Made by a program: the position numbers and the translations under genes. From IMG/VR virus record IMGVR_UViG_3300011113_000796, positions 1-39,455 of that record: a stretch of 39,455 nucleotides of DNA. One strand, written 5' to 3'. Every line of letters begins with the position of its first letter. Within the stretch, counting starts at the first letter, position 1. The notes beneath the pieces are model-generated. The model did no database searches. It was given only the letters and a program-made list of their open reading frames with translations, and was not told the origin of the DNA. The stretch is from a virus. Of this stretch, positions 13,941-21,545 are shown in pieces.

Positions 13941-14831
13941 GTTGTTTAATAAACTAAATAATTTATTTGTTTTAATCCATTTATTAAAGAAATAATTTCT
14001 ATTATGTTTCATATAAGGATGCTTTAACGAATTTGTATGATGCTTTTTATGATATATGACTGAAGAAGGTTCAAATAATATTTTATATCCTTTTTCTTTT
14101 ACTGAAAGACACATATCTGCATCTTCGCAGTATCCAATTAAGTAATTTTCATCATACATTCCAATTTCATTGAAAATCTTTTTTTTTATAGCAAAGCAAC
14201 ATCCAGTAACCATTTGTCTTTCAGCTGTAACCAAAATATCTTTCGGGGCGTTATAAGGATAATAAGGTTTTTTAAGCATAACACCATTGTGTATCCTTCC
14301 ACCTATGTGAAAAAATGATCTTTGTGAATTGCTCCATTCTGAACCAGCACTATCAATAGCTCCATCAAATGCGCCTCCCCAGCGCAATTGCAAATTTCCA
14401 ACTATTCCAATTTTGTCGTTTTCTAAATGTTTCACCAATGGCTCTATCCAATTGTCAGTAACTTTGGTGTCTGCATTTAAAAATATAATGTTATCAGCTG
14501 TTGCATAATAAGATCCAAAATTACAATTTTTTCCATATCCACGATTGTATGAACTACAAACAATTTTGATGGCATACTTTTCCACCAATTCTTTTTCGTA
14601 ATCAAGAATTATAGGAATTATTTTTTCTCTAGTTTTGTTAGGGCAAGCGTCATCAGCAAATATTATTTCAGTTTCTATTTTGTTTTCTGTTTTTGCAAAC
14701 GATTCAATTAAAGATGCTATCACATCTTGACTTTTATACACTGGAACAATAATGGAAACATTTTTTTTTCTTTTGTTGTAAAAAGAATCTGGCAGACTCA
14801 TAATAAATGAGCCTGCTCTCATCTTCATCAT
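13938..14831 (-). CDS. Glycosyltransferase family 2
   Basis: The protein has 297 residues and clear GT2 features: 'NVSIIVPVYKSQDVIASLIE' (24-43), 'IIFADDACPNKT' (57-68), 'NRGYGKNCNFGSYYATADNI' (96-115), the metal site 'FLNADTKV' (117-124) and 'GYCEDADMCLSVKEKGYKIL' with the ED motif of the catalytic base. It resembles rhamnosyl- or N-acetylglucosaminyl-type transferases that build surface glycans. The ATG at 14831 overlaps by four bases the stop of the COOH-NH2 ligase-like gene, so the two are coupled and may act on the same acceptor. The stop codon sits in the bidirectional terminator. No membrane segment is seen, so it is cytoplasmic. Confidence 0.85.
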   Translation of the reverse strand: MMKMRAGSFIMSLPDSFYNKRKKNVSIIVPVYKSQDVIASLIESFAKTENKIETEIIFADDACPNKTREKIIPIILDYEKELVEKYAIKIVCSSYNRGYGKNCNFGSYYATADNIIFLNADTKVTDNWIEPLVKHLENDKIGIVGNLQLRWGGAFDGAIDSAGSEWSNSQRSFFHIGGRIHNGVMLKKPYYPYNAPKDILVTAERQMVTGCCFAIKKKIFNEIGMYDENYLIGYCEDADMCLSVKEKGYKILFEPSSVIYHKKHHTNSLKHPYMKHNRNYFFNKWIKTNKLFSLLNN

Positions 14832-15706
14832 ATTCTGCTTATTTCGTTTATTTGTTTAACTAATTCGTTAGGCATAAAATTAGAAACAAAATTTAAAAGC
14901 TTAGATGCTTCGACTTCATCACAATTATCAATTGTGTTTTTAATTATATCTCTATCATAGCCAAAGCAATTGTAAGAAATTTTATCTGAACTTTCTTTAA
15001 TCGACCAAAACTTTTCCCATATTCTTTCTTGCATGGAATAATAAATGAATTCAACTATGTTGTAGACAACAGCAACATATTCAGGCTTGGTTACCCACCA
15101 AGAGCTTAACACTCTGTATTCGATACCATAATTCTTTGATCGATAAGCACCAGCTTTACCAAAAGCCTTTCTTCTATTGACTTGGGTCATATCCTTATCA
15201 AGGATAACGCTTGGAATTCCTAAAAAAAGATCAAGCATGTAAACAAAAATAGGCTTAATTATAGGATCTAATAATTCTTTGTTATCGTCATCAACACCAA
15301 TATGAATATGACCACCACATGTTCTAAATCTGCTATTTTTTATAAAATTGTCTATTTCAGTATTGAAAGACAATGTGTATGCATTTGTTTCGTCATTACA
15401 ACCGTTTTCTCTTGCATTTTCTTTTTCTGTCATTGATTCATCTATGATTGCAGCTGCTGTGAAATCTAACCTATATGGACATGCGATTTTTTCTAATAAG
15501 TACAAACCATTTGTGATTTGAACAATAAATTCTTTGCCATTATTGCATGGAGGAATGTTGAATTCTGCTAAAACATTATCAAAATAAATTTTTATTTTTT
15601 GCTTTTTGTATGGAGAATTTTTATCATATTTAATATGATCAGCAGCATTTATTATTTTATCAGAGGAGTCACGCAAAAAGAATTCAACATCTGATCCGAT
15701 TTGCAC
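14828..15706 (-). CDS. COOH-NH2 ligase-type (phage type 2) peptide ligase
   Basis: The protein has 292 residues. It shows the signature of the phage COOH-NH2 ligase type-2 family (glutamine synthetase/gamma-glutamyl ligase-like fold): 'QIGSDVEFFL' at the start, 'FRTCGGHIHIG' at 127-137 and 'RRKAFGKAGAYRSKNYGIEY' followed by RVLSSWWV at 178-205. These enzymes join an amine to a carboxylate using ATP. In phages they are thought to make a peptide or to tag a protein or wall component, with the substrate unknown. The start is GTG at 15706 with CGGAG eight bases upstream. It overlaps the GT2 gene by four bases, so ligation and glycosylation may be consecutive steps. Confidence 0.75.
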   Translation of the reverse strand: MQIGSDVEFFLRDSSDKIINAADHIKYDKNSPYKKQKIKIYFDNVLAEFNIPPCNNGKEFIVQITNGLYLLEKIACPYRLDFTAAAIIDESMTEKENARENGCNDETNAYTLSFNTEIDNFIKNSRFRTCGGHIHIGVDDDNKELLDPIIKPIFVYMLDLFLGIPSVILDKDMTQVNRRKAFGKAGAYRSKNYGIEYRVLSSWWVTKPEYVAVVYNIVEFIYYSMQERIWEKFWSIKESSDKISYNCFGYDRDIIKNTIDNCDEVEASKLLNFVSNFMPNELVKQINEISRI

Positions 15707-15778
15707 TGTATTGCTCCGTAGTTAATAAATTAAATGAGAATTGTAAAACAAAATATTTAAGTTAAAATACCGATTTAC

Positions 15779-15786
15779 TATATATA
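15779..15786. promoter_or_regulatory. Bidirectional late-type promoter TATATATA
   Basis: A perfect TATATATA in the 101-bp gap between starts 15706 (minus, GTG) and 15808 (plus). The plus-strand leader carries GGTGAG seven bases before the ATG. The rest of this gap holds no other feature I can support. Confidence 0.5.
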
Positions 15787-15807
15787 ATTATAAACGGTGA
15801 GAATTAA

Positions 15808-16611
15808 ATGCTTACAACAAGTGATATAGTATTTGTGTTTAGTGGCGGTCAAGGAAATTACGATCCTTTCAAAAGTTTGGGTGGTGATCCATCAGTAATT
15901 GAAATAAGCGAAGTTTCCCAAGGTCTTTTCAATTCGCTAACAGATGAACAGTTAAAATCAGGATTAATTGACTATCGATGTTTTTATATATTCAATCAAA
16001 GTGACACAGATACATTGTATGATTTTTATATTTATATACAAAATAGTTCTAATGTAGAATGTCAAATTGGTTTGAAAAAACAAAATGATATCCAAAAGAT
16101 AACACTTAGCGGATCTCCCGTAAGCGGAAATTTAGTTCTATCTTATAATGATGAAGAATTTACAGTAGATTTTTCATCTAATCCACAACAGTTAGCTTTA
16201 AATTTTCAACAGCAACTTATTGATCTTGGATTATTAGGCGTAGTCGTCACATGCGAAGCCAAGACAGGATATTATAACATAAATATTAATTTTAATGAAG
16301 ATTCTGGATACAAGTATCATCCATTAATAACTTTAGTATCTAACAATCTATCTCCATCTACAGAGTTTTTTATTAATAAGGTTCAAGAAGGCTCACCAAT
16401 AAATGTAATTGTGCCAAAAACTCAAAATGTGTTGCTTGCACCTGAAAATATTGATTTTGAACTTGTGACACCAACTAGTCCAATAGCATTAGCAAGCTTA
16501 AAGCCCAGTGAAGGTGTTCCTGTTTGGCTTAAAAGAACTGTGCCTGCTGGTTCTTCAAGAACTGATTCTTTATCTTTTGAATTCAAAATTAGAGGGAGGA
16601 TCATATCTTGA
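15808..16611 (+). CDS. Putative virion protein of unknown function (267 aa)
   Basis: The protein has 267 residues. The start (DIVFVFSGGQGNYDPFKSLG followed by GDPSVIEIS) and the segment 'GLIDYRCFYIFNQSDTDTLY' are of a type I associate with phage structural proteins of unknown role. The body looks all-beta, with two Ig-like or jelly-roll portions: about 70-180, and a last part with 'EFFINKVQEGSPINVIVPKT' and a terminal 'LSFEFKIRGR'. No enzyme motif. The ATG at 15808 has GGTGAG upstream, after a TATATATA element. It overlaps the next gene by four bases, which begins with TTG. A baseplate or fibre-associated role is a guess from composition and neighbours. Confidence 0.5.
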   Translation: MLTTSDIVFVFSGGQGNYDPFKSLGGDPSVIEISEVSQGLFNSLTDEQLKSGLIDYRCFYIFNQSDTDTLYDFYIYIQNSSNVECQIGLKKQNDIQKITLSGSPVSGNLVLSYNDEEFTVDFSSNPQQLALNFQQQLIDLGLLGVVVTCEAKTGYYNININFNEDSGYKYHPLITLVSNNLSPSTEFFINKVQEGSPINVIVPKTQNVLLAPENIDFELVTPTSPIALASLKPSEGVPVWLKRTVPAGSSRTDSLSFEFKIRGRIIS

Positions 16612-16895
16612 TAAAGGTATGCCCAATATGTGGAATAGATTATAAACATATTGTATCCAAACGCAGATTAGGATGTTCTTTTTGTTACTTTACTTTTAAA
16701 ACTGAGATGTATTATGTTTTTAAAGAAAGACAAGATGGCGCATACATTCATAAAGGCAAAGTGCCAAATAATTATACTAATCCTATCGGCATGTTTGTGA
16801 ATCGAGAGATAGAGAATAAAATATCAAATGAAGAAATCAAGCATGAATTGAAAAAGGCAATAAAATTAAATTATTATCATGGAGAAAAGAAATGA
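16608..16895 (+). CDS. McsA-like zinc protein (95 aa)
   Basis: The protein has 95 residues with two Cys pairs: CPICGIDY near the start and 'RRLGCSFCYFTFKTEMYYVF' followed by a spaced GAYIHKGKVP. The second part matches the C-terminal zinc module of bacterial McsA (lGC-eCY-tF---l-pll---hg---H-GkvP). A charged helix after it (REIENKISNEEIKHELKKAI) is where McsA/UvrB carry the UVR motif. In bacteria McsA activates the McsB arginine kinase or serves as a ClpC adaptor; a phage version might redirect host proteolysis or be a virion cofactor. The start is TTG at 16608, overlapping the upstream stop, with GGGAGG eight bases upstream. It overlaps the next gene by four bases. Confidence 0.6.
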   Translation: MIKVCPICGIDYKHIVSKRRLGCSFCYFTFKTEMYYVFKERQDGAYIHKGKVPNNYTNPIGMFVNREIENKISNEEIKHELKKAIKLNYYHGEKK

Positions 16896-17410
16896 AAAAC
16901 TGGAATGGCATCATGAAAATTGATGAAATAATTCAAAAAGATAATAATGGCAAAATAATTTATCAAGAAGAAAACATTTATAATATTCTTCACTTGCAAG
17001 GAGAAGAAAGAATATTATCAGCAGTTTTCTTAGGTGGTCCAACAAATAACTCTTATATTCCATCAAATTATTTTCTTGGATTAGATAATCGTGGCACAGT
17101 AACCGCATCTCAAACATTAGCAGATTTGTCTGGCGAACCAGCTGGAAGTGGTTATAGTAGACAACCAGCTAGCTCAACTACTGGATTTTCTATTGTTAAT
17201 AACAATGGAGTATATCAAGCAAGAAGTAACATAATCATATTTGCTGCTGTTGCAGGATCTTGGGGTCCAGTAATCAATTTGTTTTTAACTGATGCAAGCT
17301 CAGGATCATCTGGCAATCTATACAGCACTGCTGTATTAGCTTCACCGATTATTTTATCATCTGGTGAAACTATTAGTGTTAGATTTTCACTGGCTCTGAA
17401 AAACTGTTAA
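16892..17410 (+). CDS. Putative tail/baseplate structural protein (172 aa)
   Basis: The protein has 172 residues. A helical and strand N-terminus (MKNWNGIMKIDEIIQKDNNG, KIIYQEENIYNILHLQGEE) is followed by a Gly/Ser/Thr-rich all-beta region with 'YIPSNYFLGLDNRG' and 'FAAVAGSWGPVINLFLTD' and a last strand 'SSGETISVRFSLAL'. Proteins with this layout are common in phage tail clusters, where they are annotated as structural with unknown role. It has no enzyme signature. The ATG at 16892 has GGAG and overlaps the McsA-like gene by four bases, so the three plus-strand genes form one operon. Its final 32 bases overlap the convergent gene, which is long for this window. Confidence 0.5.
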   Translation: MKNWNGIMKIDEIIQKDNNGKIIYQEENIYNILHLQGEERILSAVFLGGPTNNSYIPSNYFLGLDNRGTVTASQTLADLSGEPAGSGYSRQPASSTTGFSIVNNNGVYQARSNIIIFAAVAGSWGPVINLFLTDASSGSSGNLYSTAVLASPIILSSGETISVRFSLALKNC

Positions 17411-17813
17411 TTTCATCCCAAAATACATAGTTGTTTTTGAATACATCAATATCTGTTATGCTTATATGACTTATAGACTCTTTGTCTATGATAGAAAAAC
17501 ATATTTTTTGTTTTCCTCCATTTTCGACATTCAAAATATCGTCTATTTCTAATTTCAATTTCAATGGATTAAAATTTATAGATATAAAACTTTCTTTTTG
17601 TTCTTCATTTGAATTTATAAAAATATTGCTTTTTTTAGAATTAGAATTTATTTTATATCTAGCAACTAATTCTTTCACAAAAGAAAAATCTAAATTTTTT
17701 TTATTCCCATTAATGATAGTTACAAATCCTTGCCCTTCGACTTCTTTGCCTTCATGCAAGTCGTTTCTTGCATTTTCGGACAGAAAAATCACATGATTGT
17801 AAATGTTTCCCAT
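17379..17813 (-). CDS. Unknown protein next to the nuclease (144 aa)
   Basis: I recognise no family in these 144 residues. It is Asn/Lys/Ser-rich and mixed alpha/beta: 'NIYNHVIFLSENARNDLHEG', then 'GQGFVTIINGNKKNLDFSFV' followed by KELVARYKIN, and a C-terminal part with 'PLKLKLEIDDILNVENGGKQ' and KICFSIIDKESISHISI. No cysteine cluster or membrane segment. It starts eight bases after the nuclease stop with TTTAGGAG, part of which is that stop codon, so it is probably translationally coupled to the nuclease. It overlaps the convergent gene by 32 bases. Could be a partner of the nuclease; no sequence evidence beyond coupling. Confidence 0.55.
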   Translation of the reverse strand: MGNIYNHVIFLSENARNDLHEGKEVEGQGFVTIINGNKKNLDFSFVKELVARYKINSNSKKSNIFINSNEEQKESFISINFNPLKLKLEIDDILNVENGGKQKICFSIIDKESISHISITDIDVFKNNYVFWDEINSFSEPVKI

Positions 17814-17821
17814 AAAATCTC

Positions 17822-18577
17822 CTAAACACTTCTCCCATAGGGGCAGATATCATGGTAATCGCATCTTCTGCAATGGTTACCAACATTTGGTTTAGCTAAA
17901 CCCTCTTCAACCGATTCAATCAAATTATAATCTTTTGTCAAGCTTTCAATTGCTTCTTGCATTTGTTGCTCTGTATAATTCGTGCAAACTAACTTTTTAT
18001 TTTCAAGATAATATAAGCAACAAAAAACTTTATTTGGATCTAGTTTAAATTTTTTACAAACATAATAAGCATATGTTCTAAGTTGCAAATCCTGCTTGAT
18101 TGTATTGTTGTCTTTTTGATAAAATCCTGCCTTAGTTGTCTTGTAGTCTAAAATCATCGTTTTATCTTCGTTGAATATAATTCTGTCAACATATCCAAGA
18201 AGAAATTTTTCATTTGGAGGAATTAAATCTAATTTTATTTCATACTCTAACAGACCTTCATAACCAATTTTAGAGGTGATTTTTTCCACACTGTTTAAAT
18301 GTAATGGCAACTTTTTTTTATAATCTTGTGCTAGTTTCAAGTTTTTAAATTCGTCGCTAATGCTGCCATCAAGCAATCCAGCAGCAATTTTGTGAATGTT
18401 ATTAGCGCCTTTGTCTTTAACATAAAGTTCTGCTGCTTTATGGACTAACTTGCCATAAGCAAAATATGGCGGTTCAGGATTATTGGGAATAACTTCAAGG
18501 TGATATTTATAACGATATTTTACTTGACACTCATGCCAAACGCCAGATCTGGAAATTGAAATATGCTTAATTTTCAA
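17822..18577 (-). CDS. PD-(D/E)XK nuclease, Cas4/RecB-like, with four cysteines
   Basis: The protein has 251 residues. Motifs in order: C17 (WHECQVKYRY), an H46 site (AYGKLVHKAAE), 'GYVDRI' (D131), 'ILDYKTT' (D144, K146), 'QLRTYAYYV' (165-173) and C236, C239, C245 (HCRRCDYHDICPYG). One N-terminal and three C-terminal Cys is the arrangement that holds a 4Fe-4S cluster in Cas4, AddB and Dna2-type nucleases. Such phage enzymes degrade or trim DNA ends in replication and recombination. The start is TTG at 18577 with AAGGTG six bases upstream; no in-frame ATG lies near. Divergent from the primase gene, which supports a DNA replication/repair module. Not near any CRISPR or cas genes. Confidence 0.85.
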   Translation of the reverse strand: MKIKHISISRSGVWHECQVKYRYKYHLEVIPNNPEPPYFAYGKLVHKAAELYVKDKGANNIHKIAAGLLDGSISDEFKNLKLAQDYKKKLPLHLNSVEKITSKIGYEGLLEYEIKLDLIPPNEKFLLGYVDRIIFNEDKTMILDYKTTKAGFYQKDNNTIKQDLQLRTYAYYVCKKFKLDPNKVFCCLYYLENKKLVCTNYTEQQMQEAIESLTKDYNLIESVEEGLAKPNVGNHCRRCDYHDICPYGRSV

Positions 18578-18606
18578 TGTACACCTTGACTTAGAAGACT
18601 ACACAA

Positions 18607-18614
18607 TTAATATA
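18607..18614. promoter_or_regulatory. Possible bidirectional promoter between nuclease and primase genes
   Basis: TTAATATA (plus) / TATATTAA (minus) in the 55-bp gap. Both genes have a ribosome site in the short leader (AAGGTTGG for 18633; AAGGTG for 18577). A weaker match to the late-type octamer than the others, so tentative. Confidence 0.35.
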
Positions 18615-18632
18615 GAAAAAAAGGTTGGAATC

Positions 18633-19586
18633 ATGATTGATCACAACAATTTTATCAGCTGGGCTGATCAAAAGATTGGTCATCCTATCATCAAAGGCGA
18701 TCAGATAAGATTTAATTCTCCTTTTTGCGAAGATAATAAGCATCATCTTTATTGCAACATAAAAAAGTTTTGGAAAGGTGTTTACAACTGTTTTAAAAGC
18801 AACAACAAAGGAACTGTTGTTGGTTTGGTAATGAAAGTGGAAAATTGCTCTTATGACAAAGCATTACACATTCTTGGAATCAAACAAACTAAATTCTTTG
18901 AGAAATTTGAAATAGAACCAGAAGGAGTTGATACAGATCTATTAAACCAAGAAGAGTTTATAACACTCAAGATTCCAGAATATATTGCTCCTTTAGAAGA
19001 ATCTCCATTATGGCTTAAAAACAAAGCAAAAGAATATCTCAGCCAAAGATTGATAAATCCTAGCATGTTTTATATTGGCATAGATGGCAGAATGAAAAAT
19101 AGAGTTGTTATTCCTTATAAAGACAGAATGGGCAATTGGATTTATTACAATGGAAGGGCATTGTTTGAAAATAAGTTGCGCTATCTTGGTCCTCCTAAAG
19201 AAGAACATGATATAGGTAAAGCTGATGTTATATTCTTTCCGAAATGGTTTGATAAAAACCAAAAGATCTATGTTTGTGAGGGAGAGTTTGATTGCATATC
19301 AATTTGCAATGAGGACACAATTGCTTGCGCCATAGGTGGGAAATTCGTTTCAGTTAAGCAGGCATCCATACTTGCCAACAAGAAAATTTGTTTGGCATTT
19401 GATAATGATGAAGCTGGTAAAACAGCTATAGAAACATCTGCCAAATTACTGAAGTCATTTGGGTGCCAAGTAACATTTGTGCATCCACCACAAGATATCA
19501 AAGACTGGAATGAATTTTTAATAAAACATGGCAAAGATATTTTAAATGTCTATATTAAAAGGGCTGAAAGAGAACTGGAGCCTTAA
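18633..19586 (+). CDS. DNA primase with zinc-finger and Toprim domains
   Basis: The protein has 317 residues. The N-terminus is a CHC2-like zinc domain: C32, H37/H38, C41 and C53 within 'FNSPFCEDNKHHLYCNIKKF' and the following WKGVYNCF. The Toprim part has 'IYVCEGEFDCIS' (E216), 'AIGGKF' (233-238) and 'LAFDNDEAGKTA' (254-265), the DxD-type metal site. It makes RNA primers for lagging-strand synthesis or acts as a primase-related nuclease. At 317 residues it has no helicase domain, so a separate helicase is expected elsewhere in the genome. The ATG at 18633 has AAGGTTGG five to twelve bases upstream. The next gene starts directly after its stop. Confidence 0.85.
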   Translation: MIDHNNFISWADQKIGHPIIKGDQIRFNSPFCEDNKHHLYCNIKKFWKGVYNCFKSNNKGTVVGLVMKVENCSYDKALHILGIKQTKFFEKFEIEPEGVDTDLLNQEEFITLKIPEYIAPLEESPLWLKNKAKEYLSQRLINPSMFYIGIDGRMKNRVVIPYKDRMGNWIYYNGRALFENKLRYLGPPKEEHDIGKADVIFFPKWFDKNQKIYVCEGEFDCISICNEDTIACAIGGKFVSVKQASILANKKICLAFDNDEAGKTAIETSAKLLKSFGCQVTFVHPPQDIKDWNEFLIKHGKDILNVYIKRAERELEP

Positions 19587-19880
19587 ATGCAAAACAATAC
19601 TACAATTCCAAAGTTGCAACAATTTATAGGCAAACCTTGCAGTTTTTTTACTACTGTTCATCAAAGAAACATGTCCGAAGACAAGCAACTCATTTATTTT
19701 GTTGGTTTTCCGACTGAAATTAATCACGATGGAGTTTTTTATAAATCATATCAAGGCGAAAAAATTAATTTTATTAATATTAATCACTTAGTTGCAATTT
19801 GTGAAGAAGAAATTATAATTCCACAAAAGCAAAAACCTCCTGAAAACATTAATGACTTAGAAAAACTTATGGCTAAATAA
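19587..19880 (+). CDS. Unknown protein coupled to primase (97 aa)
   Basis: I do not recognise a family in these 97 residues. It starts at the base after the primase stop with CTGGAG six bases upstream. Features: 'LQQFIGKPCSFFTTVHQRNM', 'LIYFVGFPTEINHDGVFYKS', a strand 'HLVAICEEEIII' and a Lys/Pro-rich end. It looks like a small beta-barrel, possibly of OB or SH3 type, which would suit a replication accessory role, but that is inferred from pattern and neighbour only. It overlaps the convergent DUF5659-like gene by eight bases. Confidence 0.5.
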   Translation: MQNNTTIPKLQQFIGKPCSFFTTVHQRNMSEDKQLIYFVGFPTEINHDGVFYKSYQGEKINFININHLVAICEEEIIIPQKQKPPENINDLEKLMAK

Positions 19881-20298
19881 TTTTCTTTAATGACATCAAT
19901 TTGCTATCAAAGCTGTGGAATTCACTTCCGCTATATTGAATCATAATTTCTCTGAATTGTGTTTCCTCTTCGTGAGATATTTCAAAGTAAAAATACTTAT
20001 GCTTTTTGCCCAACAATCTGAATTTATGCATCAAAATATAAGCCGCACAACCTAAATCATTTGTGTAAAACTGACTATCCAATTCAAAAGGATATTCTTC
20101 TAACTTTTTCAAACTCATGATACATGAATCAAAATGATGAAACTCACTAGACAAATAACTAATTTTCAGATCTTCAAACTTTTTGTTTTCATTTTGATCA
20201 ATTGTAAAAATAAAGTTTTTTTCTTGTTTGTCGCATAATTTATAATCATGCATAACAAGATAGGCAGCAATCCCTATGTCTCTTATGTGTTTTGTCAT
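19873..20298 (-). CDS. Tandem-duplicated DUF5659-type protein (141 aa)
   Basis: The protein has 141 residues made of two copies of a domain of about 65 residues: 'DIGIAAYLVMHDYKLCDKQE' ... 'SSEFHHFDSCIMSLKKL', and 'DLGCAAYILMHKFRLLGKKH' ... 'GSEFHSFDSKLMSLKKI'. The D-x-G-x-AAY-L-x-x-x-(F/Y)-x-L start and an 'F-F-(T/E)I' strand after it recall DUF5659, a small domain of unknown function found in phages and bacteria. The start is ATG at 20298, overlapping the actin-like gene's TGA by one base, so it is coupled to that gene. Overlap by eight bases with the convergent gene. Function unknown; a partner of the actin-like filament is one idea. Confidence 0.6.
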   Translation of the reverse strand: MTKHIRDIGIAAYLVMHDYKLCDKQEKNFIFTIDQNENKKFEDLKISYLSSEFHHFDSCIMSLKKLEEYPFELDSQFYTNDLGCAAYILMHKFRLLGKKHKYFYFEISHEEETQFREIMIQYSGSEFHSFDSKLMSLKKII

Positions 20299-21299
20299 CA
20301 ATTTGAATTCTCCGCAGCAATCAAACAACCTTTTGCAATTGTATAAGTCGGATTATCTGCTCTGATTACATTGCCTATTTCGACACTAAGATTTGCACTT
20401 TTCATCGCCTCTTTGAACAAAACATCAAATCCAGCAATGCTTGAAGTGCCGCCAGCAACAACAACATCCACTGCGCCAGCAGACCGAACATTAGTTTTGG
20501 CGTTACTCAAACCTTCTTTAATCCCTTGAATTGTTTTTTCAATCATAATTCTATATTGTGTATTAATTGCTCTCTCAAGCATATTTGATGGTTCTTTACT
20601 TAAATCAACACCCATTTTCTCTTTATTGATAACTGTTGTGCTTTCGCCAGTGGCTTTTGCAGCTTGTTTGTCAATCCAGTCACCAGAATTTACAATTGCA
20701 AATTGAAATACTGGGTTGCCATACATCGCATAACAAACATTTACCATTCCACCTCCAGCCGATATTCCAATACCAGTATACGCCTTCTTTTCCATCTCGG
20801 CATAAACAATTGCTAAAGCTTCATTAATCGGATGAGGATCAAGTTTATATCCTGTTTCACTTTCATAACTTTTGAATATACTATGAATGATCTTTTGATG
20901 ATACTCTGCATCTGTTTCTGTGTTAACAGCATTAGCTGGAACGCAATAATAAAGTTTTTCATTGTCTTTATTAATTTCGCCCACCAATGAATGAATCATA
21001 ATTTGCAATATCTCAAATGCGCTTTTTTCTTTTGGATTGACACAGCCATTAGACATAGGACGCTTTAACTCTAAGGAAGCAAGCGTATATGCCATGTTGA
21101 CAGCAGCTTCGCCCAAAACATAGCCGATGTTGTCTCTCTCAATAAGAGGAACACCAGAATTCTTCATCATGTTAAAAAGGAATCTATTCTCTAATGGAAT
21201 CTCAATAAAAGAATTGAGACCTTTATTAAATTCAATTTCTTTCTTATTACGCTTTGCACAAATTAAAGAAAATGTCCCAACATCAAAACCTATCGACAT
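20298..21299 (-). CDS. Actin/Hsp70-like ATPase (ParM/MreB type)
   Basis: The protein has 333 residues and the actin-superfamily ATPase pattern: phosphate-1 'IGFDVGTFSLICAK' (3-16), the 'PHPINEALAIVYAEM' connector (155-169), phosphate-2 'GIGISAGGGMVNVCYA' (176-191) and the adenosine motif 'VDVVVAGGTSSIAGF' (277-291). Proteins of this fold form filaments (ParM, AlfA, MreB) that move or centre DNA, or act as chaperones. Large phages use such filaments to place replicating DNA or to organise the cell. The start ATG at 21299 has AAGGAG at good spacing; a longer reading would run into the upstream gene. The upstream 79-aa gene ends one base before it, so the two are probably co-translated, much as ParR or other partners sit beside ParM. 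Confidence 0.8.
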   Translation of the reverse strand: MSIGFDVGTFSLICAKRNKKEIEFNKGLNSFIEIPLENRFLFNMMKNSGVPLIERDNIGYVLGEAAVNMAYTLASLELKRPMSNGCVNPKEKSAFEILQIMIHSLVGEINKDNEKLYYCVPANAVNTETDAEYHQKIIHSIFKSYESETGYKLDPHPINEALAIVYAEMEKKAYTGIGISAGGGMVNVCYAMYGNPVFQFAIVNSGDWIDKQAAKATGESTTVINKEKMGVDLSKEPSNMLERAINTQYRIMIEKTIQGIKEGLSNAKTNVRSAGAVDVVVAGGTSSIAGFDVLFKEAMKSANLSVEIGNVIRADNPTYTIAKGCLIAAENSN

Positions 21300-21300
21300 T

Positions 21301-21540
21301 TTATATCTCCTTACTGCCAAATTTAATTTTAGGCACACTTGTAAAATCAGGTATTTCCCACAGTGTAGCGTCTTCTTTTTTCTTTTCTTCTAATCTTCCT
21401 TCTACTTTTGTTTCAGGGACGCTAGTTTGTGTTGTGCCATTTTGACTTAAATTAATATTAATATCTAGTTTTATGTTTAGTAAAACTTCACCGTTTACTG
21501 TCTTTACACTGACCTCTGTAGGTTTAATTAGCTGCGCCAT
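21301..21540 (-). CDS. Small protein coupled to the actin-like ATPase (79 aa)
   Basis: I do not recognise a family in these 79 residues. Two parts: an N-terminal beta segment (EVSVKTVNGEVLLNIKLDIN) and a charged linker (VEGRLEEKKKEDATLWEIPD) followed by a short last strand. It lies directly before the actin-like gene and would be made from the same message, so it may be a filament adaptor, but it is not ParR-like by eye. The preferred start is the ATG at 21540, not the earlier in-frame ATG: the minus-strand sequence CTATATTA-TCTTT-ATG gives a late-type element with +1 on the ATG and no ribosome site, as at other leaderless candidates. Confidence 0.55.
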   Translation of the reverse strand: MAQLIKPTEVSVKTVNGEVLLNIKLDININLSQNGTTQTSVPETKVEGRLEEKKKEDATLWEIPDFTSVPKIKFGSKEI

Positions 21541-21545
21541 AAAGA

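Noticed and set aside
15707-15807. A possible small gene or origin in the longest gene-free gap
   Set aside because: Only a TATATATA element, AT-rich leader sequence and ribosome sites are visible; no ORF, iterons or tRNA fold.
17822-18577. Cas4 of a CRISPR adaptation module
   Set aside because: The four-cysteine PD-(D/E)XK fold also occurs in stand-alone phage RecB-like nucleases, and no repeat array, cas1 or cas2 is present.
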